Below, piece after piece: positions 16,114 through 26,167 of a DNA stretch of 64,000 nucleotides. The position numbers were made by a program, and so were the translations under genes. The notes below the pieces were generated by a model that saw only the letters and a list, made by a program, of their open reading frames with translations, had not been told where the DNA came from and ran no database searches. The stretch covers positions 1,550,001-1,614,000 of the forward strand of contig NC_015914.1 of assembly GCF_000222485.1 (NCBI RefSeq), given 5' to 3'. Source of the stretch: Cyclobacterium marinum DSM 745. GTDB taxonomy: Bacteria > Bacteroidota > Bacteroidia > Cytophagales > Cyclobacteriaceae. Every line of letters starts with the position of its first letter. The first letter of the stretch is position 1.

Positions 16114-19100
16114 TTAAAACAAATATCGTAAACCTACCTGCATGCTCCATGTTGTTCCAAATCCACTTACATTTCTGAAAGGATTTGTAGGAAGGTTTCC
16201 TGAGATGGTAGTTAGATTAAAATCAGGAGTTGCACTTACTGACCCGGCTCTTGAAAGTAAATTTTCAGCTCCATTTAAGTCGTCCTGAATTCCCCAATCG
16301 CTGTTCAATAAATTACCAAGGTTCACAATGTCCACACTTAACTGAACAGTATTTTTCATTTTCCCAAATGTCTGAGAAACATCTTGTAAGATTCGGATAT
16401 CAAACCTGTTTAACCATGGGTTAAGGAAGGCATTTCTCGGTAGGTAATCCCCTCTGTATTTGCTCAATCCATTTTCTTCTACATAGGCATCAAAGGCAGC
16501 TCTTTGCTCTGCAGCAGTGTAAACTACGCCGTCATCATCAGTAATATCAACAAAATTCATTGTTGAAGAACTCTCAGGAAGATATATTAAGTCCCCTGTA
16601 ATTCCATCTCCATTAAAATCATTGCCATAAACATAAGAGAATCTTCCCTGATGTGCTCCATTATAGTAAAGTCCAATTGTTGTGGCCAATGCATTGGCGT
16701 ATTCAATTCTATAACTTACACTTCCAACTATCCTATGTGGAATCGCGAAGTTAGAGATATGCAGCATTTGGTCGTTAGGACTATTAATTGTTGGGCTTGC
16801 ACCCCATGCAGAACTTGCATTGGATCCATCGTTAGCAGTAACTTCTTTCGCAGAGGAATAAGTGTAATACAAAGAAGCACTAAAACCCCTGTGATAAGGC
16901 ACTGATAAACCTACTGTTCCACTAAAACTTCTACCTTTGATACTAGTATTGGAAAGAACAGTTGCATTATTTCCTCCCATCACGCTATTGTATGCGGTGC
17001 TTTGTCCGGGAAGAAAAACTTCTCTTGTGTCACCATAATCACCCGGAGCTCCACTTGAACCATAATCCATGGTATTGGTAGACCTTACTCGGTTAGCCCC
17101 GTACTGGAATACAGCATTGATATCTCTGGTGTACAATAAATCTGTCGTCAATAGCAATGGTGTATTAGGGATTTGGTAATCCAAACCAAAGCTAGATCGC
17201 CATACCATAGGCATTTTGAAGTCAGGATCTACCAATGCGAATGAACCCGGAGCACCTTCTGATGGAGAAGAGATAAAAACATCTTCAGCTCCTTGAGGAA
17301 CATTTTCCACATAATAATATCGCTCAGGTTGGAAAGTAATATTGTCTATCCATCCTTCAACTTGTTCGTAACTTCCCGGTTCAACGTTATTCTGTATTAC
17401 TCCTGCATTGGTAGGCATATTGGTCAACCATACAAAGGGTACCCTACCTGAGAATACACCGGTACCACCTCTTAAAGTAAGCGAACGGTCTCCAAATACA
17501 TCATAGTTAAACCCAAATCTTGGAGAGACCATTAATTTAGAACTTGGCCACTCTCCTGAATTGTAATTGGTAGGCATGCCAAATTGATTGGTCAATGTAA
17601 TCTCATTTATGGATTCATTAGCGGTTAATTCATTCAGATAAATTGGAAGCTCTGCACGAAGACCGAAGGTAATGCTTAGATCCTGATTTACCGCATATTT
17701 GTCTTGTGCATAAATAGAAGCCAATCCAAAATTAACTCTTGAATAAGTGTCTTGCCCGGCATAAGGATAAGTCAGGCCGAACATCGTAGGTGCAACTTCA
17801 TTGGCAGTTCCCGTAGAAAGAAAATCATCTACAGAAGCATAACGGTAATAAGAGGTACCCATTCTGGTGTAGCTATTGCCAAAATTCTGAAGTTCAAAAG
17901 CAGCCCCCATGGTGATGTTGTGCTTGCCTTCTACATAATTCAAGTTATTGATGATTGAGTAGTTATTATTTATCACATCATTGTTATAAGTAAATAACTC
18001 TGTACCGAAAGAAATATAGTTCATGGAACCTTTGTTCTGCACCATATTACCTTCACCGTCATCAATTAATCCTCCACCGTCCCAGATGTCAACAAAAGGG
18101 AAGAGCTGGTCAGATGGAGAAGTTCTTTTGTCCTGAATTCTAGAATAAGTAGCCAATAATTGGTTTGACCAACTATTGCTAATGTAACTATTTAATTCTG
18201 CAGTAATGGATCTTACCGAATTCTCAAATCCATAATTCCCATTTTCAAAAGTAATGGCATTCTGGCTAACTCTGGCGCCATTTGGCCATGGAGCTCTAGG
18301 ACGAGGCCCTGAAGTTGCATTGGCCAATTGGTTGGAAGTACCAACTACTTGATTGTACCTTACAGCTAATTTGTTTTTCTCATTGATGTTCCAATCAATC
18401 CTAGCCAATAGCTTCGTACTTGATTGCTCCGCCTCATTGGCATAGCCTTCGTATCTGCCCGGATCATAACCCCATTGGTTGATCAGGTGATTTTGCACAG
18501 CTTCCAAATCTGTCCTTGTAGGTCTTGCAATATTGTTTTCAGGATCAGCAATACCGTCTTCTGACGGTCTCCAAAGGTTTACCCCGGAAGCATTTGCTCC
18601 TGTAAGGATCTCTCTTTCTGCATTCACAAAGAAGAACAATTTGTTTTTGATAATAGGACCACCCAATCTAAAGCCAAAATTCTTGGTGGCAGCATCTACA
18701 GCTTCCAATTCATTGTCGCCAATTTTCCTTCCCTGAAGGGATTGGTTTTTAAGGAAGTAATAGGCAGAACCTTCTAGGGTATTGGTACCACTTCTGGTTA
18801 CAGCATTGATACCTGCACCTGTAAAGCCACTTTGCAACACATCATATGGTGCAATATTTACAGTAATTTCTTCTATGGCATCCAAAGAAATTGGTTGGGA
18901 ATCTCCACCTGGTAGAGGTTCACCACTTAAACCAAATCCATTGTTAAAGTTAGCTCCATCAATTTGAAGGTTATTGTACCTTGCATCCCTTCCCGCAAAG
19001 GAATTCCCACTGGCTTGTGGGGTCAACCTGGTAAATTCAAGTACACTCCTGTTGATCTGTGGAAGGTTTTTTAATTGTTCATTCGAGATATTGGTTGCTG

Positions 19101-19518
19101 TACCTGTACGGTTTGAGGTGAAATCTGACCCTCTGTCTCCTTCCACAACAAATTCTGTCAATTCAGTGTCTCCATCAGTAAGTACTGCATTTAAATTGTA
19201 AACCTCTCCAAGCCTCAACACTATTCCTGAAAATAGTTGTGATTCAAATCCAAGGTAATTAATTTCTATAGAGTAGGGGCCTCCTACTCTAAGGTTGGGT
19301 AGGTTAAACCTTCCATCCACATTGGTAACAGCACCATACACGGAACCGGAAGGCTCGTGAGTTGCCTTTACAGTAGCACCTATCAGTGCCTCTCCTTCGG
19401 TGTCAAACACAGCTCCTTGAACGGAACTGGTAGTTACTTGCCCATAACTGCTCCCAATAGCGAGAAACAGTAATAGCACAATAAGCATTCTTTTTTGTAA
19501 CAGTTGCCTCATTTTCAA
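16114..19518 (-). CDS. Oar-like TonB-dependent outer membrane receptor
   Basis: 1134 residues. A signal peptide (ending at about SSYGQ, residue 27) is followed by a carboxypeptidase-regulatory-like beta-sandwich (VQGAVFDTEGEALIGATVKA, about 33-115), a TonB plug domain (about 130-240, with NLQIDGANFNNGFGL and INAVTRSGTN), and a large beta-barrel ending in an aromatic residue (QVGLRYLF). The architecture matches the Oar-like receptors common in Bacteroidota and myxobacteria. No SusD partner is adjacent, so a glycan-uptake locus is not indicated. A -7-like promoter box lies about 60 bases upstream. The ligand is unknown. Confidence 0.93.
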   Translation of the reverse strand: MKMRQLLQKRMLIVLLLFLAIGSSYGQVTTSSVQGAVFDTEGEALIGATVKATHEPSGSVYGAVTNVDGRFNLPNLRVGGPYSIEINYLGFESQLFSGIVLRLGEVYNLNAVLTDGDTELTEFVVEGDRGSDFTSNRTGTATNISNEQLKNLPQINRSVLEFTRLTPQASGNSFAGRDARYNNLQIDGANFNNGFGLSGEPLPGGDSQPISLDAIEEITVNIAPYDVLQSGFTGAGINAVTRSGTNTLEGSAYYFLKNQSLQGRKIGDNELEAVDAATKNFGFRLGGPIIKNKLFFFVNAEREILTGANASGVNLWRPSEDGIADPENNIARPTRTDLEAVQNHLINQWGYDPGRYEGYANEAEQSSTKLLARIDWNINEKNKLAVRYNQVVGTSNQLANATSGPRPRAPWPNGARVSQNAITFENGNYGFENSVRSITAELNSYISNSWSNQLLATYSRIQDKRTSPSDQLFPFVDIWDGGGLIDDGEGNMVQNKGSMNYISFGTELFTYNNDVINNNYSIINNLNYVEGKHNITMGAAFELQNFGNSYTRMGTSYYRYASVDDFLSTGTANEVAPTMFGLTYPYAGQDTYSRVNFGLASIYAQDKYAVNQDLSITFGLRAELPIYLNELTANESINEITLTNQFGMPTNYNSGEWPSSKLMVSPRFGFNYDVFGDRSLTLRGGTGVFSGRVPFVWLTNMPTNAGVIQNNVEPGSYEQVEGWIDNITFQPERYYYVENVPQGAEDVFISSPSEGAPGSFALVDPDFKMPMVWRSSFGLDYQIPNTPLLLTTDLLYTRDINAVFQYGANRVRSTNTMDYGSSGAPGDYGDTREVFLPGQSTAYNSVMGGNNATVLSNTSIKGRSFSGTVGLSVPYHRGFSASLYYTYSSAKEVTANDGSNASSAWGASPTINSPNDQMLHISNFAIPHRIVGSVSYRIEYANALATTIGLYYNGAHQGRFSYVYGNDFNGDGITGDLIYLPESSSTMNFVDITDDDGVVYTAAEQRAAFDAYVEENGLSKYRGDYLPRNAFLNPWLNRFDIRILQDVSQTFGKMKNTVQLSVDIVNLGNLLNSDWGIQDDLNGAENLLSRAGSVSATPDFNLTTISGNLPTNPFRNVSGFGTTWSMQVGLRYLF

Positions 19519-20103
19519 ATATTTAATAGGTATAAGTAAATTATAAAATCAAAAATAGGGTCGGCTTTATTTGGGTACAAATATAATCTTAAATTGAGGC
19601 TAACAGAATAGCTAAATATTAAGTTTTCAATTGAAGTGGCAAAAATAATTAACAAATCCCTAACATTAGAATTTAAAAGGAAATATTTTTAAGCGTTTAT
19701 TTACCCAATTGAAAAAAAATAATCAATCGTGAAATTATAAATCACCTCATAATTATTCCACAAACACTTCTCAAATTCAAGAAAGGCATAAATTCAAAAT
19801 TTTATCTTAGTGAATTTTCTCAATCGAATGCAATTTCTTCCTAAAACTGCTCCACTTTTAAAGCATTTTTTCATAGAAACATATTATCTTCAATTTTAAA
19901 ATGCAAACGGGCTAGCAGCTGTTTTCCTCTCTACCCGGCTTTGTATAAAATCCTTCAAATTGTAAATAATATTGAACTTTCTCCCAAGCCTACTTTACTC
20001 CTTAACTTCAAAGAGAAGTAAATGTTTATTTTACATTTAATAACTACCTAAGTAGCTGATTGGTTCGGCTTTATGCTAAATAAAATTAAAGAAATTTAAC
20101 AAA
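19519..20103. other. Long AT-rich divergent intergenic region
   Basis: 585 bases between the divergent TonB receptor and YhhN genes. Apart from the minus-strand promoter box at 19578-19585, I see no gene, no strong hairpin and no copy of the dispersed repeat. Its length suggests long leaders or regulatory sites that cannot be assigned by eye. Confidence 0.4.
19578..19585 (-). promoter_or_regulatory. Probable -7 promoter element of the TonB receptor gene
   Basis: TATATTTG on the minus strand matches the Bacteroidota -7 consensus TAnnTTTG exactly. The -33 position is degenerate (CTG about 18 bases upstream). The start codon lies about 60 bases downstream. Confidence 0.5.
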
Positions 20104-20805
20104 ATGCGCAAAAAAGAAATCTTATGGTTATATATCTTCCTCTTTGCATCCTTGGCAGATATTTCAATGATCATTCATCCGGAAATTAATTACAGGTATC
20201 TCACCAAACCTTTGATCATGATTTCCCTAATGCTTTACTTTTTGCAGAGCACAAAATTAATAAAGGGGAGTTTATTGCGCATCACTGTATCTGCAGGCCT
20301 ATTTTTCTCATTTCTGGGAGACACTTTACTTTTAAACAAAGATTTGTTTTTATATGGCCTCGGTGCTTTTTTTATGACGCATGTTTGTTACATCATCGCC
20401 TTTAAACTGACCCAAAATCAGACCTTAAACCTGTTTAAGGTGAATTTCATAAAAATGTTTGTTTACAACCTCCCTCTTTACATCCTAACAGCATTTATCT
20501 ATTTCTTGATTCATGCGCAGTTGAACGAATTAAAAATACCGGTAATTATCTACACAATGGCCATTGTCATGATGGTGACAATGGCCAGAGAAAGGTATGG
20601 AAGAACCAATAGTGCCAGTTTTTGGCAGTTGTTTATTGGTGCTTTCTTGTTTTTTATATCAGATAGTTTGCTGGCCTTGGATCGTTTTTTTTACCCCATT
20701 ATCGATGGAGATCTTTACATCATGGGAACTTATATCCTAGGTCAACTACTGATCATTATGGGAATAAGAAGCCACCTTTTGCAGGTGAATAAAGCTTCAA
20801 ATTAA
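20104..20805 (+). CDS. YhhN-family membrane protein (lysoplasmalogenase-like)
   Basis: 233 residues with seven or eight hydrophobic segments. The YhhN/TMEM86 signatures are visible: YRYLTKPLIM near residue 30, FLGDTLLL near 75, GLGAFFMTHVCYI near 90, and GAFLFFISDSLLALDRF near 180, with conserved acidic residues in the membrane. TMEM86B hydrolyses the vinyl-ether bond of lysoplasmalogens; bacterial members are assumed to be similar hydrolases. It is convergent with aspS, with only 6 bases between the stops and no obvious terminator. Confidence 0.85.
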   Translation: MRKKEILWLYIFLFASLADISMIIHPEINYRYLTKPLIMISLMLYFLQSTKLIKGSLLRITVSAGLFFSFLGDTLLLNKDLFLYGLGAFFMTHVCYIIAFKLTQNQTLNLFKVNFIKMFVYNLPLYILTAFIYFLIHAQLNELKIPVIIYTMAIVMMVTMARERYGRTNSASFWQLFIGAFLFFISDSLLALDRFFYPIIDGDLYIMGTYILGQLLIIMGIRSHLLQVNKASN

Positions 20806-20811
20806 GACTGC

Positions 20812-22566
20812 TTATTCCTTCAATTTTATATCCAATGACAATTCAACCAATTGTTCGTCGGAAATGCTGCTAGGTGAATTAATCATCACGTCTCTACCTG
20901 CATTATTTTTAGGGAAAGCGATATAATCTCGGATGGAATCAGTACCTCCAAAGATGGCGCACAAGCGATCAAAACCAAATGCTATTCCTCCATGAGGAGG
21001 CGCACCAAACTCAAAAGCTTCCATAAGGAACCCAAATTGTGATTGGGCTTCTTCTTCTGTAAAGCCTAGATGCCTGAACATCATTTGCTGGGTTTCCTTG
21101 TCATGAATTCTTATTGAACCCCCTCCAATTTCTACCCCATTGATAACCAAATCATACGCATTGGCACGTACCTTTCCCGGATCTTTGTCGAGAAGTTCCA
21201 TATCCTCTTTTTTAGGTGAGGTGAAAGGATGGTGCATGGCATGGTACCTAGCGGTTTCTTCATCCCATTCAAGCAATGGAAAATCCAGCACCCAAAGAGG
21301 TCTGTAAACAGACTTATCTCTCAAGCCTAGTTCGTCTCCCATTTTCAGCCTTAATTCAGACATTTGCTTTCGGGTGTCTTTTTCACTCCCGGAAAGTACT
21401 AATATCAAGTCTCCTTTTTTAGCACCTGCTTTTTCTGCCCATGCTTTAAGGTCTTCTTGGCTGTAAAATTTATCAACAGATGATTTAAAAGAACCATCTT
21501 CATTGCATTTGACATAAACCAATCCTTTGGCACCTATCTGGGGTCGTTTGACCCAATTGGTAAGGGCATCCAATTGCTTTCTTGTGTAATTAGCAGCACC
21601 TTCTGCATTGATTCCAAGGATTAACTCAGCACTATCAAAAATGCTAAATCCTTTGCCTTGTGCCAAATCATTAAGTTCAACAAAAGGCATCCCAAAGCGA
21701 ATATCAGGCTTATCATTTCCATACAAGCGCATGGCATCTTCGTAGGTCATGCGTTCAATCTCGCCCAATTCCATCCCCTTCACTTTCGTGAAAAGGTGAC
21801 GAACCAAACCTTCAAAAATCTCCAAAATATCCTCTTGATCTACAAAGGACATTTCACAGTCTATTTGGGTAAATTCAGGTTGCCTATCTGCACGGAGATC
21901 CTCATCCCTAAAACACTTTACTATTTGGAAATACCGATCAAATCCACTGACCATTAATAGTTGCTTAAAGGTCTGGGGAGATTGAGGTAATGCATAAAAT
22001 TCACCACCATGGACCCTGCTGGGAACAACAAAATCTCGGGCACCTTCAGGAGTAGATTTGATCAAAACGGGGGTTTCCACTTCCATGAAATCTTGCCCAT
22101 CCATGTACTTCCTGGTTTCCTGCATCATGCGATGCCTGAGTTGCAGCTTTTCTCTGACTACATTTCTCCTCAAGTCCAGATACCGGTATTTCATTCTCAA
22201 CTCTTCCCCTCCGTCTGTCTCATCTTCAATGATGAAAGGTGGCACCTTTGCCTTATTTAATATTTTTAATTCACTCACGCGAATTTCAATTGATCCGGTA
22301 GGGATTTTGTCATTTTTTGAAGCACGTTCAATCACCACTCCTTCAGCCTGAACGACATACTCTCGTCCCAAGGTTGTTGCGGTTTTCAAAAGCTCAGGAG
22401 CCACTGCTCCTTCTTCAAAAATCAGTTGGGTAACACCGTATCGGTCTCTTAAGTCTACCCATGCTAATCCTCCCTTATTCCTTACCCTCTGCACCCATCC
22501 GGAAAGTATAACTTTTTTATCCAAATCCTCCAGACGGAGTTCTCCACAAGTATGTGTTCTAAGCAT
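20812..22566 (-). CDS. aspS: Aspartyl-tRNA synthetase
   Basis: 584 residues, the usual bacterial AspRS length. It charges tRNA-Asp with aspartate. The N-terminal OB fold carries the anticodon-binding region ([20 protein letters not shown]). The class II catalytic core shows motif 2 ([18 protein letters not shown]) and motif 3 ([14 protein letters not shown]), with the bacterial GAD insertion between them. A CAT-start leader of over 200 bases separates it from the divergent M23 peptidase gene. Whether it is strictly Asp-specific or also charges tRNA-Asn is not decided here. Confidence 0.96.
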   Translation of the reverse strand: MLRTHTCGELRLEDLDKKVILSGWVQRVRNKGGLAWVDLRDRYGVTQLIFEEGAVAPELLKTATTLGREYVVQAEGVVIERASKNDKIPTGSIEIRVSELKILNKAKVPPFIIEDETDGGEELRMKYRYLDLRRNVVREKLQLRHRMMQETRKYMDGQDFMEVETPVLIKSTPEGARDFVVPSRVHGGEFYALPQSPQTFKQLLMVSGFDRYFQIVKCFRDEDLRADRQPEFTQIDCEMSFVDQEDILEIFEGLVRHLFTKVKGMELGEIERMTYEDAMRLYGNDKPDIRFGMPFVELNDLAQGKGFSIFDSAELILGINAEGAANYTRKQLDALTNWVKRPQIGAKGLVYVKCNEDGSFKSSVDKFYSQEDLKAWAEKAGAKKGDLILVLSGSEKDTRKQMSELRLKMGDELGLRDKSVYRPLWVLDFPLLEWDEETARYHAMHHPFTSPKKEDMELLDKDPGKVRANAYDLVINGVEIGGGSIRIHDKETQQMMFRHLGFTEEEAQSQFGFLMEAFEFGAPPHGGIAFGFDRLCAIFGGTDSIRDYIAFPKNNAGRDVMINSPSSISDEQLVELSLDIKLKE

Positions 22567-22713
22567 TGAATTAGATTTTTATTTGCAAATAATCGCCAAA
22601 GATAATGATTCAGACTAGAGATTGCTATTTTTATCCTCAAGATAAAGCAATACAATGAAGGTAAATCTCGTTTATTGACAATAAATATAATTTAGTTCTT
22701 GCAGGAAAAAATG

Positions 22714-22721
22714 TATATTCG
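22714..22721 (+). promoter_or_regulatory. Possible -7 promoter element of the M23 peptidase gene
   Basis: TATATTCG differs from TAnnTTTG at one base and lies about 83 bases before the start at 22804. No good -33 TTG at the right distance is seen, so support is weak. Confidence 0.3.
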
Positions 22722-22803
22722 CATAGGATACACAATTTTAATTGTAATTTACTACCTTAATCGACATCACAACCCCCAGTAAATATTAATTACCCCAGAA
22801 TTT

Positions 22804-24072
22804 ATGAAAAAATATTGGACTTTCGGAGGATTATTTATCATTACCTGCATTGCATTTTGGATTTACGATGGAAATGTTCCTCAAGTTCAGGAAAATGAAC
22901 CGCAAGAATTAGAAGCAAACGTTCCTGAACCGGAAGAAGAAAATTTATTATATGGAATCAATGTTGATGATGTTGACATTGTGGAAGGTGTGGTGAAAAG
23001 AAACCAAACTTTATCTACAATATTGGCCCCATTTGATGTACCCTATCAAATTATAGATGAAATCGCCAAAAAATCAAAGGATATATTTGATGTAAAAAAA
23101 ATAGCATTCAACAAAAAATACACGGTGCTTAGCCCTAGAGATTCCACAAAGTCTAAATTCTTTGTTTACGAACCCAATAGAACTGAATTTGTAGTTTTTA
23201 ATTTGAGCCAACCGGAAATTTATAAAGAAAACAAACCGATGGAGATCAACAATAGAGAAATCGGGGGTACTATCAGCTCCTCTCTCTATGTAAACATGAC
23301 AGAGTTGGGCTTAGGTCCTGACCTTGTAGATCAATTCGCCGACCTTTATGGCTGGGTGGTAGATTTCCAAAGGCTTCAGAAGGGAGATAAGTTTAAAGTA
23401 ATTTATAAAGAACAAGTAGTTGAAGACCAAATTGTAGGAATTGAGGACATTGAGGCGGCCTATTTTGAACATATGGGCCAAGGATACCACGCCATTCCTT
23501 TTGAGCAAAATGGTATCATTTCTTATTTTGATGAAAAGGGAAACAGTCTAAAAAAAGCATTTTTAAGAGACCCATTGAAATTCTCCCGAATCAGTTCAAG
23601 ATATAGTCTTAGTAGATTTCACCCGGTGCAAAAAAGATACAAAGCGCATTTAGGTACTGATTATGCAGCACCAAGGGGAACTGAGATTAGGGCAGTGGGT
23701 GATGGAACAGTGCTTGAGGCCACCTATAGAGGAGGCAATGGCAACTTTGTAAAGATCAAACACAATGGAACCTACACCACTCAATATCTACACATGTCCA
23801 AAATTGGAAAAGGAATAAAAAAAGGTACTCGGGTGAAACAAGGGCAGGTCATCGGTTATGTAGGCAGCACTGGATTAGCTACCGGACCACACCTTTGTTT
23901 CAGATTCTGGAAACACGGTAAACAAGTGGATTGGCTAAAAGAAGAAATTCCACCGGCAGAACCAATAGCTGAAGAAAACAAGCTTGCTTTTGAACAGGTA
24001 AAACAAGAAAAAATCAATAAATTAATGGCCATCCAGTACACCAATAAAGTGCCTTTACTTACAAGTAAATAA
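22804..24072 (+). CDS. M23-family peptidoglycan endopeptidase with His-to-Cys change in the metal site
   Basis: 422 residues. An N-terminal membrane anchor/signal (about residues 4-21) is followed by an acidic linker, a middle domain like the LysM/OapA-type region of MepM relatives (about 55-250), and the M23 domain (about 255-385). The first metal motif is His282-x3-Asp286 (HLGTD). A YLHM histidine follows, but the usual HxH is GPHLCF, His363-Leu-Cys365, so the expected second zinc-binding His is Cys. The enzyme would cut peptide cross-links in the cell wall if active. The gene is monocistronic and divergent from aspS. Confidence 0.88.
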   Translation: MKKYWTFGGLFIITCIAFWIYDGNVPQVQENEPQELEANVPEPEEENLLYGINVDDVDIVEGVVKRNQTLSTILAPFDVPYQIIDEIAKKSKDIFDVKKIAFNKKYTVLSPRDSTKSKFFVYEPNRTEFVVFNLSQPEIYKENKPMEINNREIGGTISSSLYVNMTELGLGPDLVDQFADLYGWVVDFQRLQKGDKFKVIYKEQVVEDQIVGIEDIEAAYFEHMGQGYHAIPFEQNGIISYFDEKGNSLKKAFLRDPLKFSRISSRYSLSRFHPVQKRYKAHLGTDYAAPRGTEIRAVGDGTVLEATYRGGNGNFVKIKHNGTYTTQYLHMSKIGKGIKKGTRVKQGQVIGYVGSTGLATGPHLCFRFWKHGKQVDWLKEEIPPAEPIAEENKLAFEQVKQEKINKLMAIQYTNKVPLLTSK

Positions 24073-24194
24073 AATACAGAAAAGTAAATCTCAAACCTTT
24101 TTTTATTAAAAAGAATTAATTAAAAACAAAGTTGTTTATTCATATTTAAAAATATTATTTCCCCTGATGTTTCCCCAAATAATTTTTAATTTAA

Positions 24195-25307
24195 ATGAAG
24201 CCTAAGGTATTTTTGATTAATAATTACTCTATGGAAAGGGCCTATTCACTTTGGGAAAAAGGGATAAGTGGAAGCCACCATGTCTGGGGCAAGGTTGAAC
24301 TGGACCAAAGAGGTAAAGTGGAAATGACAGTATTCCCCCATGAGAAATATAAAATTCTCAATAAAATTGGTAGACTCTTTGGCATTGGTCACCTTGATCA
24401 ACAAATAAGGATATTGTTAAATGTCAATAAATTCGATATTTTATATTCGCCTTATTCCAAATCAAATACAAAATTACTGCTCTTTTTAAAAGCAATTGGG
24501 TTATTTAGAAAACCTATTGTGGTAACCATCCATCAACCTTTTTGGATGGGCAGGAATGAAAATTGGTTTTTCAGATTATACGCTAGACAATATATTTTAA
24601 ACTACACGGCCTCCATCTTTTTAAGTAAACCACTACTGGAAAAGACGGTAGATCTTTTAGAAATCCCCAAAAAAGCCTACAAAGATAAGTTCAGTCTGGC
24701 CCAATGGGGGCCTGACATGACTTATTACGAGCGGTATTATATTAAACGCAATTCCTTTGAAGATTGCGATTTCTTTATTAGTGCGGGCCATACCGACAGG
24801 GACTTCGAGACCCTTATAGAGGCATTTAGAGGTTTGGATTATAAACTAAAAATATTCTGCACACCTAAAACTATTCCAAAGACGGTTGATATCCCTCCAA
24901 ATGTAGAAGTAGATTGGGAGGTAACATTATCCTATGACCTCGTCCCTTATTACCAAAAATCAATTGCTATTTTGATTCCACTTAAATATCCAAAATCTAA
25001 AGAGGGATGTCAAGGAATGACAAGCCTTCAAGATGTGGTGACCTTTAGCAAACCGGTAATAATGACCCGTAATCCTTGTCTAAATTTGGATATTGAAGAG
25101 GAAGGAATTGGATATTGGGTGGACATGTATGATGTAAATAGCTGGAGGGAAAAATTAAGGATACTAAAGGAAAATAGGGACATTTGGCTTGAGATGAGTG
25201 ACAAATCCCAATCAACTTTTAAAAACAAATTTAATTCCGAAGTTTTCGCAACTCATCTTGAAAGCGTCCTCCTCTCGGTATACAATAAGGATAATAATAG
25301 ACCATAG
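24195..25307 (+). CDS. Glycosyltransferase (GT4-like, GT-B fold)
   Basis: 370 residues, no signal peptide. The N-terminal half has a Rossmann-like pattern (FDILYSPYSKSN, RKPIVVTIHQPFW). The C-terminal half has the GT4-like sequence SKEGCQGMTSLQDVVTFSKPVI around residue 272 onward, which corresponds to the nucleotide-sugar-binding EGxG...LEAMAxGxPV region. The likely role is sugar addition to a surface glycan or lipid-linked oligosaccharide. It is the first gene of the nucleotide-sugar block that continues with rfbF 53 bases downstream. Donor and acceptor are unknown. Confidence 0.78.
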   Translation: MKPKVFLINNYSMERAYSLWEKGISGSHHVWGKVELDQRGKVEMTVFPHEKYKILNKIGRLFGIGHLDQQIRILLNVNKFDILYSPYSKSNTKLLLFLKAIGLFRKPIVVTIHQPFWMGRNENWFFRLYARQYILNYTASIFLSKPLLEKTVDLLEIPKKAYKDKFSLAQWGPDMTYYERYYIKRNSFEDCDFFISAGHTDRDFETLIEAFRGLDYKLKIFCTPKTIPKTVDIPPNVEVDWEVTLSYDLVPYYQKSIAILIPLKYPKSKEGCQGMTSLQDVVTFSKPVIMTRNPCLNLDIEEEGIGYWVDMYDVNSWREKLRILKENRDIWLEMSDKSQSTFKNKFNSEVFATHLESVLLSVYNKDNNRP

Positions 25308-25360
25308 CAGTTATGTTCCATGGCATTAAGTAATATTTCTAGTTTTTTTTATAATACTAT

Positions 25361-26143
25361 ATGAAGGCAGTAATTTTAGCGGGAGGATTTGGCACTAGGA
25401 TTAGTGAAGAAAGCTCAATTCGCCCTAAACCTATGGTAAGCATAGGGCAGAAACCAATTCTTTGGCATATAATGAAGATTTATTCTTATTACGGTATAAA
25501 TGAGTTTATTATTTGCTGTGGATACAAAGGAGAAGTAATCAAAGCGTATTTTTCTAACTACCACCTCTTGAAGTCCGATTTCACTATAGATTTAAGTACC
25601 AATAAAATTGACATTCACCATGCAACCTCTGAGCCTTGGAAGGTGACTCTTGTTGATACAGGTCTTGATACGATGACGGGAGGAAGGCTAAAAAAAGTGA
25701 AAGAATACATTGGTGATGAGACATTCTGCATGACCTATGGGGATGGTGTATCGGATGTAAACATCAATGAAGCCATTGCTTTTCATAAAAAAGAGGGAGC
25801 CTCTGCTACCTTAACTGCCGTTAAGCAACCCGGCAGATTTGGTGCTTTTGTCTTGTCCTCAAAAGCCTCCAGAATAGAAAATTTCAGAGAGAAACCGCAA
25901 GGAGATGGAAATGAAGGAGCAATGATTAATGGGGGCTTTTTTGTCTTGGAACCAAGGGTTTTGGATTTGATAGAAAACGATCAGACCGTATGGGAAAGAG
26001 AACCACTAGAAAAATTAGCCAAAAACCATGATCTGGCTGCCTATGTCCACAATGGATTTTGGCAAGCAATGGACTCCCTTAGGGATAGAAATTATCTGGA
26101 GGACTTGTGGAATCAACAAAATGCACCTTGGAAAGTTTGGTGA
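25361..26143 (+). CDS. rfbF: Glucose-1-phosphate cytidylyltransferase
   Basis: 260 residues, the expected length. The nucleotidyltransferase signature [20 protein letters not shown] is at the N-terminus (residues about 6-25), and YGDGVSDV (about 125) provides the metal-binding aspartate. It makes CDP-glucose from CTP and glucose-1-phosphate, the entry to CDP-linked dideoxysugars and related O-antigen sugars. The next gene (24-base gap) is an SDR that could act on the product, although a canonical CDP-glucose 4,6-dehydratase is not clearly present. Confidence 0.92.
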   Translation: MKAVILAGGFGTRISEESSIRPKPMVSIGQKPILWHIMKIYSYYGINEFIICCGYKGEVIKAYFSNYHLLKSDFTIDLSTNKIDIHHATSEPWKVTLVDTGLDTMTGGRLKKVKEYIGDETFCMTYGDGVSDVNINEAIAFHKKEGASATLTAVKQPGRFGAFVLSSKASRIENFREKPQGDGNEGAMINGGFFVLEPRVLDLIENDQTVWEREPLEKLAKNHDLAAYVHNGFWQAMDSLRDRNYLEDLWNQQNAPWKVW

Positions 26144-26167
26144 TATTGACCTTTTAAAAAATTTAAA

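Noticed and set aside
16114..19518. SusC-type glycan uptake locus
   Set aside because: The receptor is Oar-like and there is no SusD-like neighbour or glycoside hydrolase nearby.
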